Assembly: GCA_037074705.1 (NCBI GenBank)
Contig: CM073592.1
Coordinates: forward strand, 22,230,629-22,294,628
Length of the DNA stretch: 64,000 nt
DNA from: Zhengitettix transpicula
Lineage: Eukaryota > Arthropoda > Insecta > Orthoptera > Tetrigidae
Direction of reading: 5' to 3'
Below are positions 36,071 through 46,869 of the stretch, one piece after another (position 1 is the stretch's first letter; each line of letters starts with the position of its first letter). The notes beneath the pieces were generated by a model, which saw nothing but the letters and a program-made list of their open reading frames with translations, did no database searches and had not been told where the DNA came from. The position numbers and the translations under genes were made by a program.

Positions 36071-38040
36071 GGTTCGTCTCAGTGTTTTTTTAAAATTTAT
36101 TTCTCTTCACTACATTTTTAAGATACATAAATAAATAAAAACTGAAATAAAAGATAATTATAAATTATACGACCTTAAATTACAAAACAAACTTTAAACT
36201 TTTACACACAACTGGACGTTTCGACACTTCTTTTAATCATTCTCTAACATAATCTATTAAGCAAGGATAAATAAAAGTGCGCAGAAGCAATAATAATAAG
36301 ATAAACATTAATTTTTGTTATTTTATGTGTTAATTTTAGTATTGAAATGGTTGAATGATACTGTGGAGTATTCAAGATCTAAAGTGTGATTAAAATTATA
36401 GCAGAGGTTAGTAATAAGATTGTTTTTTTTGCTGGCTGTAAGCTTGAAATTGAATTTATATTATTTTTTCCTTTTTCTTGTAAGATAAATTTCAGTAAAA
36501 TAAATATTTCGCAAATGTTATCAATTAGAAACCATTAAAACACTGTCAATATTAAATATGACAACACAAATATCAACAACATATTGTATGTTGTTTTTAT
36601 TTTCCGTGCTTCGGTGCTTCCGTATTTAACTTTGGTTTTCCAGATCTTTGCTTTCCTTTTCATTCAGTATTTAAATCCCGTTAGAGAAACATCCAGTTAT
36701 ATGTATACATTTTTAATTGAATTTATTTGACTCAATACAAAGTTGGTCGTATAAATGATTTGTAATTTAAATTAGCCGTTAAATCTACGTGTTGTAAGAA
36801 AAGTAGTCTACCCCGCGATACACGCAGTACACTGTCCAGTGAGCTCAACATTAGCGTTATCTCTGCACCCGATTATAGCAGAAATATATATATATCTATC
36901 GCCAGTGATACAGAAAAATATCGTCTAAATTTTTTAAAAAATATTCTATTCTCATACAGAACTTAATTTATTTTAACAGTAAAATATTTTATTCACATAG
37001 ACACAATATATTGTAAAAAAAATAGTCATTTAGACAACAAGTCGAGAAACTATTGGAATATATATTTTTTATTTTCATACCTACCTAATTCGAATTTAAA
37101 GCACTAAACCGTTAAAATAAAATAATTTTAATTTCAGTGGAGAATATTTAAAAAAATAATTTAGTCACTATATATATATATAATTTTTATGAAGCGTTAC
37201 CATTCATTTATCGTAATTTGGCTTCGTAATAGTAAATTAATCAAATATATAATACCTGGAAAATCCGATAGATAAATTAAAATAAAGTATTTTAACAAAA
37301 ATCAGTTCTTTCCTTTCAATGATATGCCACATTATTATTTACATATCATTCTCGTTCTTGAGTATTTTAAATATTTGACGTTTCATCAAAAGTGGATAAA
37401 TAACTATTTTATTATTATACGAAAAACTGTTCTCTAATTAAAGTAAATACAAAATTTTCTCAAGGATAATTAAAAATTTATAGACTTGTAAGAGAGTTTT
37501 TAAATGATTTTAACCGTAGGAATAGGACAGAAAAAAGTACGCAAATTTAGTTACTATCGTTTTAATTTAATAGAATAACTCTTTATCTGTCTTGTGATTT
37601 GAGTTATGCTTGTTTCCAACCATGTTATGTATTTTGACTAGTTCGTATAGATTTATGTTATTAGTGGTTGTTAATACTTTATTATCTACTGAACTGATGT
37701 TCAGTAGATCTCGTCATTAATAAAATACGTCGCCAATGAAAATTTGTAATGGCCGAGGCCAATAATTGTCTAAATTTGTAAAGGACTTTCTAAAGTATAT
37801 TTATCAAATCCCCCTTCGTTTAATAAACCTTTTTTTTCGTTGTTGATTCCTAAAAGTTTGATAATAGTACCACATGTATCAATTTTCTCAATTGCTAGTA
37901 ATATCCATCCAACATAATTTATTCATCCCCGAAAATGTCACTCATGGAATAATTTTTTTACTGATATTACTGTAGCTCAGTTATGAAGTCACGATGGTAG
38001 TGATCCCTCCTTGTTGGAACCTTTTTCACGTCTTAATGTT
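36070..38040. other. AT-rich block
   Basis: A/T-dominated, with short (TA)n stretches near 36884 and 37168 and a hammerhead-like remnant at 36205-36240. Confidence 0.5.
36205..36240 (-). repeat. Hammerhead-like repeat core, degenerate
   Basis: Minus strand: ATGATTAAAAGAAGTGTCG followed by AAACGTCCAGTTG. Close to the core in the loop of the foldback at 60.7 kb (GGTCGAAACGTC). Confidence 0.35.
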
Positions 38041-38330
38041 AAGACGTATTACCCATATGATTGTTTCGTTGCTCAAGTGCTTTGGGCATTGTTGACTTTG
38101 CCGGTGGCGCTCCAAGCGGCCACCGCGGGAAGGTCTTGGTTCCGTGGGCTGCCGCAGGGGAGCGCGCGCGGCTAATCTGTCCGCCATCTTGCGGCTCACC
38201 GCCATGGCCGTGGCCACGCCGTGTTTATAGTTACCAGAGCAGTCTGCCCACAACAATTATGTCCTCTCTGTCTCTCCTTCAGGCTTGTCTTCACCCCCGT
38301 TCCACCATTTCCTTATTTGATCCTCGACAG
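38040..38330. promoter_or_regulatory. Island with paired YY1/PHO-like sites
   Basis: CCGCCATCTTGCGG at 38181-38194 (reverse CAAGATGGCGG) is a full YY1/PHO-type word; a second GCCAT core lies at 38201-38205. Upstream are GCTCAAGTGCTTTG (NK-2-like) and GGGCATTGTTGAC (Fox/Sox-like). The 90- and 76-codon frames on opposite strands have no domain. A promoter, enhancer or Polycomb-response-like element is possible. Confidence 0.4.
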
Positions 38331-39339
38331 TAAAAAAGGCTCTGTTAAATAGATTTTTCTTAGACTTAAAATAATATGTTGTTTTAGAGCTAAATAGTCG
38401 AAGTGTTAAAGTATTGTTGTTTCTTTATTATTGTAACTGACATAGTATTTTATGTCAGGATTCATTGTGTTCAATTTTTTCCGTTAGCGGTTTGATTCAG
38501 AAAAGTTCACATGGATAATAACTGAACACGTGGTCACAAGGGTAAAATTTCTAGACGTTACAATTATGTGGCTGTATTCTGTGAGGATTTACAAAGTTTC
38601 TCTAACGACCACGTCTACGAGAACAAACTACATCTCCTTTTTTTTAAAGGGTGTCGTATTTCCTTCGCCCATCAAACGCGTGGTACAATCCTCTTGAATG
38701 AAATTAAGTGTCCTGAATTTTTTGTTCGTCTACAAGCAGCCCGAATACTTTAAACTAGAAAGATACAATAAAACAATGAAAGTCTGTTTTGAATAAAGAA
38801 ATATAGGAACTAATTTTTTTCTAGTTTCTATAATCAATCACATCTTTCGGGAACACTGCAATTTATACCAGACAATACAATTACGGCGACATATTGACTA
38901 TAATTTACGTAATAGTTTTCTGCTTTATATATGTGAAAAGTTTATTTATAATCAAAATTGATTCATATTAATTTTATATAACATGAATTAAGTAAATCTC
39001 TGTTTCAATTTTTACAGTCTGTGTCGTTAAGTTTTAGAGAAACTGCCTCTCATGTTTGATTATACTTTTATCGATTTTAGTTAATTATTACGTGGTTACA
39101 AAATTAAAATTTGGACGTACCGGTTCAAATATTTATTTTTTCTGACGTAGTTCCTGAATAATTTGGACCTGTATTATTCGTTAACAACTTATTCCGGAAT
39201 AGCAAATTTTAATTAGTTAAATCTTTTATATTCACAGCAGTCGTATCTATGATGCATGTATTGATAACGTGAACAAGGGATATAATAGAAATATTAGAAT
39301 TTGAAAACTGTAGACTGGTTTTCCAATAAGAGTCTAAAT

Positions 39340-39860
39340 TGCGTCCTGGCGTAAGGTGTATTACTGGTTGCATACAGGAAAAGGCGTCATAATTTTCTCT
39401 TGCTCTGAGGGTAATTTCCTTTACCAGAATTGACCCCATGTCCTTGAGTTTTGATTGTTGAAAGTATATACAAAGAGTACCATATTACTCGTGCCCCGCC
39501 ATAACAGAATTGTTTTTCTTTTACAAACCATTAATTCGTTCTGGCTTTTGATGACGTTCGTCGGTCTGAGTCCCAGGGTCTCGGACAAACCTTCGCCTCA
39601 ATTCAATTTCCTTGATCGCCCATTACTCAGCGAACCAGGGAGGGTAGTCTTACTAAATCGTGGGGCCCCCAGAAGAGCCAATGTTCCGCCGTGTCACCTT
39701 CAGCCCCTGTTCGGACAGTTGGTAATCCTGTCCGGCCGGCTTAAGGGCCGCACCTGCTCCAGCAATTTCAGTCACTCAGACAAATGCTGACTGCGAGGAA
39801 AACAATCCTCTCCATTGAGCAAGTAGACGACGGTAATACCCAGAGATTATTAATTTGACA
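39340..39860. promoter_or_regulatory. Island with E-box and homeodomain-like words
   Basis: Contains GCACCTGCTCC (Snail-type E-box), GGTAATCCTGTCC (bicoid-type core) and GATTATTAATTTGACAGCTG. The 111-codon plus frame at 39455-39790 has no recognised domain and no convincing splice borders. Confidence 0.35.
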
Positions 39861-40612
39861 GCTGCAATAGAATTACTGGGAAATTAGGTTTTACTATCAA
39901 CAAATAATGTATCCATAAATTTTAATAGCCAACCTCAATTCATCAAAAAAAATATGCGTAAATTTTCGGTGATTGCTTGAGAAATATTAACTTGATTATA
40001 TAATGAAATCAGGCAACTTAAAATTTAATTGATGACACAATTTAATTGAGACATACCCCATTTCAGACGCAACTAATTCTTACACATATGTACATAATAA
40101 AATTTATTTATTTTGAAAAAACTCTAATATCCCGTATTTGATAATTTTTAAGCAAATTTTCAATTTATTCTCCGTTCCCTACCCACTACTGTTCTTAAAA
40201 CAGATCCACTTTACTCATCAATCAGATTTCATTCAAATCAGAAAGCCTAATAACTTCCAATTGTCGTATCCCACATTAATAAAAAATAAATTTATTGTTA
40301 CATCGTTCCTAAAATAGATTTGGAACAAAATTTGGGGTTAGATCTTGATTCTTAGTTCAATTAAAAAACGAGATTAGAATATTTTATACTGTAAAACGGT
40401 ACAATAAATTATTTTAGAATACCTTGGTTTTAGAGAACGAAATCAATGTGGTTGTAAAATAAACAAATAGACAGATGTTTCATTGTAAATCAGTGATTGC
40501 CAAGTTCTTCATTTAGAAACTGTACTATTGGGTTACAAAATATCTAGAATGTTGATATCTTCATTCTATTAAATTATAATCGTTGTACCTCGTTACCACT
40601 TTTATTAATTGC

Positions 40613-41205
40613 ACTTCCTGGGTGTCCGGCGTTGCCCGGGTAGTTATAATTATCTCAGCGACTTTCATAATCCCGGATCTCAATCTCAGTTGCTTTTGCT
40701 TTATTTTTATGTAACGCCCTACCCCTAAGGGTGATCCCCTCACGTTATTTGATTTAATTCCATTAGTCCTCGTATGAGGAAATAAGATACGTCAATACAT
40801 TAAATTACAATATAATATTTGGATGCTGTAATTATAAATAATTAGAAGTTAACATAAAAATACTAAACTTCTGGAACACAAAGTAAAATATATTAATAAG
40901 AACAAAAATAATACTTCTTTAAATATACGAAGGGTATAATATAATATTTACAGTCATAATAAAATAATTCAATGCGTACTAGTAAATAATTAATGATTAG
41001 AGAATTAAGTATCATAGTATAAAGTTGTATAGTATAAGAGTTGAAATTATACGAAAAAATCATCTGCAGAAACACTATCTATTTCACTGGCTCCGAAAAA
41101 TATTTACTCCCCACAGTATTTGTTACTGGTTCGAAAGGAACACGCTTACTAAATTTGGACAAATTTTCTTCACGGATGAAAATTTGTATGCAAATAAAAA
41201 CGTAC
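40613..41205 (-). mobile_element. Helitron-like repeat copy B
   Basis: Best-preserved terminus of the family. ACTTCCTGGG at 40613-40622 probably derives from ACTAGCTGGG, the complement of a CTAGT-type end, followed by TGTCCGGCGTTGCCCGGG, a GC hairpin. Then TCTCAGCGAC, ATAATCCCGGATC, TTATTTTTATGTAACGCCC and, at 41.04-41.2 kb, GAAATTATACG, GGAACACGCTTACTAAATT and GAAAATTTGTATGC. Palindrome plus CTAG-type end fits a non-autonomous Helitron. No Rep/helicase coding is present. Confidence 0.65.
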
Positions 41206-41349
41206 GGCTTATTATATTTATCACATTTCCCATTTTATCGTATTTATTTTTCTGCCTGACGTAATTATTTTTGTGACAAGCGAACAGAATCATGACACGA
41301 TAATTTTACGGTGGACTATTTATGAAGTATGTTTTTTCTTTAAGACGGC

Positions 41350-41840
41350 GCTGTGAAAATTCGAAATTTGCTTGTTTGAAACGACGTTGAAGGGTTCTCG
41401 ACAACGCTCAACTTCAGTGTCCGTTAGCACTGTTTGTTTTCTTGTATTGATGACCCCGCTGTTCCTCTTCCTTGGCTGTTCTCAGGAAGACAATTCCCCT
41501 GTCCAGTGAGGGATAAGTGCGGTTGTTTGCTCTGTTCGAGAGCACCGTGTCGTCGGACAGTGTTTGCGCTTCTTGACTCAACGAGGGAAGGCCCTTAACC
41601 TAATAGAAGAGGAGAACCGTCCCTTGCTGGCCTTAAATCAGCCAACAGCTTCTCATTCCGCTAATGGAGCCGGGCCCCGGGACGGACGGTCAAGAAGATC
41701 TCGTACAGACTCACCCCTTCTGCTTAAACCCCTCGGTCCACGATAGATAAACGACACGTGTACCCTGAGTAACTTTTAGTGCGGACAGTGTTAAATCCTT
41801 ATTGACGTCAACAGGGGAACTGTTCACTGGTGGGACGGAG
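41350..41840. promoter_or_regulatory. Island with a RUNX/forkhead-like composite
   Basis: TGCGGTTGTTTGC at 41518-41530 overlaps a RUNX word (TGCGGTT) and a forkhead-like word (TTGTTTGC). Nearby: CTCATTCCGCTAATGG (TEAD-like and homeodomain-like). A GC palindrome (CCGGGCCCCGGG) lies near 41671. The 60-codon frame at 41564 has no domain. Confidence 0.4.
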
Positions 41841-41999
41841 AATCTTATTATTTTATTCATCAATAATCTTTCCTTTCAAGGCAAACAATTGTTTGTTGTA
41901 AAATTGTAGAGTAAAGCTTAAATTTAAGGATTTCCACATTTCTCAGCCGGCATATCTTTTCAATCCTATGACGGAAGGATTAATTTATTAGGACATCAA

Positions 42000-43560
42000 A
42001 ATTCGGCAAAAATTTGCCGGGATATCTAGTGCACGATAAAGAAAATAAAGAGCAGAAGTTTGATGTTCACATTAAAATATTTTTTTAAATATAATATTAT
42101 TTGTTTGTGTACTGCGTGTTAACTAATTTTTTAATCATTCTATAAACAGTTGATTTTCACTTTTAATCACTCAAGAGCACTGGATTTATAAATAAAATTA
42201 TATTAAAGGTACTGGCTACTAAATATTTATATTTAATTAATTATATTTCACTACTCTATCAACGATGAGATATCCTGCCGTCAAATAAAAGTGAATTTGT
42301 CATAAAATCTTAATTACTACAAGGTAAATTTACGGGATCGTCAGAAGTGCTCCTGTTACAATGATAGTAAAATTAATTAAATTGAGTACTCTGAAAATGT
42401 TTTAATTCCCTCTTTTTCTCATTTCTATGAATATATTTTAACGAAATTTGTTATTATGCCTAACAACAATAAGTTATGTTTACGTATCCACCTCTGATAT
42501 TTAAATTAAATAATCTAAAAACAATGTTACTACTGGATACCCATTTATTTAAATATAAGTTTTCCACATTTTTAAACTTCTATAATTATCGTTTAAGAAT
42601 TAATATTTTTCATAAATAAATATATAATTTTCTACTTTCCAGTTTTCTTCCCTTTTCAAAATTATTAATTTTTTATATTTTCCTAAATGCGTATTTACTA
42701 TTTTCGTACATACGCAATAAAAAAATTGCGTGAGGCTCTCCCTTTTTTCCTGGTTGATGTACTTTTCATATTTGTGTGTATTTTATTGTTGTAATTTTAT
42801 ATTAACTTATACATTGGGAATTTTACGTATTCTATGTGCTTAGTAGAGGACTAGTTTCTTTTTTTTACAAAGAATTTAAAGACAAATATTATTTTGGAAA
42901 TTGGAAAAAAAACTGCCTTGACTTTCGAATCGAAAGTCTGAATAATTTGTCATTGTAGGTCTTTAAAATACTCTCTCTTTTACAAATAAACACACAGATA
43001 TATTAACAAATTTAATTTTAATTAAACATCGGCACAATGTTAAGTCAGAATAAAGATATTTATTTATAGAAAATTACACTACGTTTCGTTTCTAATTTGC
43101 GACATCTTTAGGTACGAAGCTTTAACAAAATTTTGATTGTCGGGTCTTTAGTGTAAGTTTCTATAAATTAATATTATTTTTATGACTGAAAATTGGCTGT
43201 TGTTTATTTATAAGTTGTGAGAATATATATCAGTATAAAATTAATTTATATATATCTGTACCTGATTAATTAAATTAACGAGATTGTTTACTGATATTCC
43301 CAAGTATTTTATTCAACACAACGTTTTTGAATCCTAGAAAGGAACACTTCTATTTATGAAACAGTAAGTCTATGAGGATTCTTATTTTTATGGATTTCAG
43401 GAATTGCTTACTCTATATAAAATATCTGCCGTAATTGGTGTTGAATAAAATATTTTAAATTAACTGTATAGCAAGGCTGTTCATTGCTACACATATGAAA
43501 TTATCTAAACGATTACGTAACGTGTCTGATGAACATTTCTTATCCTCGATGGATTCGAAG
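42000..43560. other. AT-rich block
   Basis: No gene-like frame. Contains the hammerhead-like remnant at 43077-43111. Confidence 0.5.
43077..43111 (-). repeat. Hammerhead-like repeat core
   Basis: Minus strand: CTAAAGATGTCGCAAATTAG followed by AAACGAAACGTAGTG. The GAAACG box is intact; the stem is degenerate. Confidence 0.45.
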
Positions 43561-44110
43561 CCTCAAATAACCGCTTGAAATGGTTTGTGGATATCTGATT
43601 TGCCAATACAGATCTCTATTCCAGAGGGACAATTCCTTTCGCATTCATTTAAGTCTTTTCCTTTTTTTCTGAGCCTCTTTTCCCTTTTAATTCCTTGTCT
43701 CCCCCGAGAGTCCGCTCTGAACCTATTGAACAGACGAGAGGTCCTTCCCAAGTCGGCCATTTGCTGCTGAATGTGTCCCCACTTGCAGAAAATATCGGAA
43801 ACCGAGAGCCGGAGAAATAGGGTCGTAAATTCAGTACGGGGACTTGGCTTGCGGACGCATTACATCGTCTCCAACAGGGATTCCACACAGTACTTTGACA
43901 AGTGGCCACTTATTATGGGACGCCACCAACGAACTTGCGGAATATGAACAACGATCCTACTTGAAACATTGACTCAGTTGCTGCTGCCCAATGGAACACA
44001 GAGAAGTGCTTTAAAGAAAGTTTGAAACTGTGTTTGGACAAAAATAATGTGACAAACTAGTCGATATCACACACCGGAGCCATTTCGCAGACTGTGGTAG
44101 AATTTTTTTT
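43560..44110. promoter_or_regulatory. GC-richer island
   Basis: Includes CAAATAACCGC, TGGTTTGTGGATATC and GTTGCTGCTGCCCAATGG. Overlapping open frames on both strands around 43650-43900 show no domain. Confidence 0.3.
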
Positions 44111-44440
44111 CTCATTGAAAATTATATTATTAAATAAACCCAAATAAATGTAAGTTTCCCACACTCTCATCTAAAATCGTCGTATTTCCTCTATTAATTA
44201 TTTTTTCTGTGTCACACCTGTGAAACCAAAAATTTGTTTTTATTCCTACAATACCTTTTAACAATCCACCTTAAAAATTTCAAGTGAGCCTGCTTCCTTT
44301 CAGAAAATAATTTACGCGTAAATAAAATGAACACGTTATTAATAATTATTTTAATTTATTGGCAGTTATTTTATTATAATATCCGGAAAAATATATTTAA
44401 ATATTCTGTAAAGGATGAATGTATTTTACTCTTCTCAATT

Positions 44441-44512
44441 TCAGAGTATGCGGAAGGTCCTGGGTTCGATTCCCGGTCCGGTCGACATTTTTCCTCATAA
44501 TTAAAATAAATA
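44441..44512 (+). mobile_element. tRNA-derived SINE, 3' half
   Basis: A canonical B box GGTTCGATTCC at 44463-44473 within a tRNA-like CCTGGGTTCGATTCCCGG, then TCCGGTCGACATTTTT and an A/T tail (AATTAAAATAAATAA). The A-box half is missing, so it is not a functional tRNA gene. Confidence 0.65.
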
Positions 44513-44654
44513 ACCTTAAGCCTGCTGCATAAGCAAACAACTTATTTTTGAATTATTACTTCCAAAATCCTATCATCAATTTATATAAAATGTACCTCCT
44601 TCATTACTTCTTAGAATAATGACACAATGAAAAAAGTGAGCACCGGTTCGGTAG

Positions 44655-44750
44655 TCGACACGGATAGCTTAGTGGTTATGACATCAACACAGTGAGCAGA
44701 AGGTTCTGAATTCGATTACAGACTTTTTTCCATGTGATTAAAATAAATTG
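44655..44750 (+). mobile_element. tRNA-derived SINE with A and B boxes
   Basis: ACACGGATAGCTTAGTGG contains an A-box match (TAGCTTAGTGG, 44665-44675). A mutated B box (GAATTCGATTA, 44708-44718) follows 33 bp on, then ATTAAAATAAATTG. A-to-B spacing fits a tRNA head. Decayed, so Pol III activity is unlikely. Confidence 0.6.
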
Positions 44751-45254
44751 ATATATTGAAATATTGTGTAAAGGATGAATACCTTTTACTCTTCATAATT
44801 TATCTAGAAATCTATAGTATTATCTTTGTATGTCAATATTTTAAATTACGGATGGAATTATTCTCGTATATCATCTTCTTTTTTTGCCTGTATTTGGCAA
44901 TTTTTCGTATTAATTTTTCAAAAAAGGCGAATATTTTTAATTTTGATAAATAATTATATTTTAATGTACAATGATGTATAATTTTCAAACAAAATAACTC
45001 CAAGTACTTGAGTGACTGTGCTGTAAAATAGGAATAATTTTCTAATTTTCATAATGTAGTTATGTACACTTGAAAACACAGTTATTATAATTTATTATAA
45101 CTTATTGACAAAAGCCATATTTTCCTAAAGTAATAATAACACGTTATTTTCTCATTCTAGCAGGTGTGAATTTTTATTTCACTAAATCATTTCTGGCAAA
45201 TTTCGTCAATGCTTTGACGTTTTTCAAATCGAATTGACGGTGTACTTAAATAAA

Positions 45255-45330
45255 TGCTTGTAGCTCTTACATATAAAAAAGTTGTCCTGTGCTCGATTCC
45301 CCGCTCCATCGGATGTTTTCCATCTTAGTT
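45255..45330 (+). mobile_element. tRNA-derived SINE fragment
   Basis: TGTAGCTCTTACA (A-box-like) and CTGTGCTCGATTCCCCG (B-box region), followed by CTCCATCGGATGTTTTCC, similar to the 44.46-kb copy. Confidence 0.45.
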
Positions 45331-45639
45331 CATAAAAAAAAACTTCCGTGAATTTGTCACTGGTCCGGTGTCAAACGAAAACCGTCACCAATCACGAACC
45401 TGTAATTTTCGCAATACGACATCTGTTGTGAGGAGAAGTGAACATGTAAGGGGGTGGATAGGGCGTGAACTAATTAATTGTAATCTCCAATATTGTTTTT
45501 CTTTCTCCAATCTCACACTTTTGCACAGTGTCGTATATTTATTCGAAATATCTGCAACGAACTTTTAAAATAACGCTGTATCTAAGTAGTTTTAATTTGT
45601 GCATCCCCTCATCTCTAAAATTATGTTTCTCCAGTTTTC

Positions 45640-46150
45640 TGTTTACAGCTTCCACCCACCTTCTTGCACTATCTCGGGAAGATTTCACCTGAGTTCACCT
45701 CCGGGGCGGATTCTCAAGCTCCTGAGCTACTCTAGAGAGGGCCTTGTTCCTTCTTTTCTAATTCAATATTCTTGCTGGCTGCTCTCAAGATCCGGGGGAT
45801 GAGGGGGTGTGTTCCGGGAGGGGGGTGGGAGATGGGGGGGTCGCCACCACATTTCCGGGCGCATATAATATTGATGGTCTTTTTAGGGCGCTCTTGCTCC
45901 GGACTTGTGCTATTGTTGAGCCCTTAGCTTCCGACTTCCGGCCGACGGCGGCGGTTGGTTGGGTTTGCATAGTCGCAAGATGGCCGGCGACACCTGAATT
46001 ATGACTGGGCCAAGGGCCAGATGTGTCCCTTTGCACAAAAAAAAACAGTTTCGCTCATTCTTGCCTCGACAAATAACTACGACGGAGGAACGGAGTAGTG
46101 GTGAAGATGCTCCAGCTCCAGTTCACTGAAAAGCATGGATCGTGGGAAGG
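45640..46150. promoter_or_regulatory. Island with a YY1/PHO-like word
   Basis: GCAAGATGGCCGGCG at 45975-45989 is a near match to the YY1/PHO word. It is accompanied by GCATATAATATTGATGG, GGTTTGCATAG and TGAATTATGACTGG. G-runs lie at about 45818-45839. The open frames on both strands have no domain. Confidence 0.35.
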
Positions 46151-46334
46151 AAGTGGAAAAATAAATTTTAAGTGAAATTACTTATTGTTAAAGGTATTTT
46201 TCGCAGCGATGAAAATGCAAGTCGTATTTGTATTTAACCGCTTATAGTTTACAAATGGTGTTGGTGTACAATATTTCACAAGCGATTTAGGGGTGAAGTA
46301 ATACTGATTATAGGCTAATGTAACGTAATAAAAG

Positions 46335-46832
46335 AATATAGAAAATGTTTAAAGCTGTTTATTATACAATAGATGCTATAATACAATTTTTGAGTTGTTT
46401 TTGGCCATTCTGGTCGTAAGAAAATGTCAAAGAAAACATTTTGCCAACAATATACATACATCATGCGTTTCCTTTACAACGTCAAAGGGATAAACTATGT
46501 CATGGGCCATGGTGTAATTTCGAAGATGTGCCGATTTTCTGGGTTATCACCTCTTTTCATCTCTTAAATAACTGCATGCTAAGCCCGGAAATAATATCGG
46601 CCAAAGACGAAGCGTTTATCGGTTTCAAGATTCTCCCCAGGCCACCAAGTATGTTGTGTGTCTTGGCATCGGAGGCCTCGAGCACACACTTGCCGCTAGA
46701 ACCAGTTGCTCTCACCACTATTTGATCGTCAGACTCTCCAATCAATTCTGATTGGAATTTACAGCCGCTGTATGCGGAAGTTATCCACATTGGTAGACTT
46801 AGGCAAAGCGGACGGGCAACCTGATGCATGTT
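46335..46832 (-). CDS. Candidate 3'-terminal exon, product unknown
   Basis: On the minus strand CTAATTC, then ATTCCTTCAG ending at 46833, forms a plausible branch point and acceptor. The following frame is open for 91 codons (Asn-Met-His-Gln-Val...) and ends in TGA at 46557-46559. About 195 bp on, AATAAA lies at 46358-46363, giving a 3' UTR of normal size. The residue mix (Gly, Val, Ser, Asp, Cys, no low complexity) is unlike the A/T-driven background frames. A short glycine-rich turn (Thr-Gly-Ser-Ser-Gly-Lys-Cys) and Gly-Gly-Leu-Gly-Arg are visible. I recognise no family. No upstream exon was found. Confidence 0.27.
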
Positions 46833-46869
46833 CTGAAGGAATGACGTATTGAATTAGACGAGCAGATGG

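Larger units (their letters stand above)
44391..44801 (+). repeat. 50-bp direct repeats bracketing two SINE segments
   Basis: 44391-44441 and 44751-44801 share AATATT(C/G)TGTAAAGGATGAAT, three different bases, then TTTTACTCTTC, at an exact offset of 360 bp. Two tRNA-derived segments lie between. The repeat may be the non-tRNA tail of a dimeric SINE or the product of a tandem duplication. Confidence 0.6.

Noticed and set aside
44441..45330. tRNA-like B boxes read as functional tRNA genes
   Set aside because: No complete cloverleaf; the A half is missing or mutated and A/T-rich tails follow, as in SINEs.
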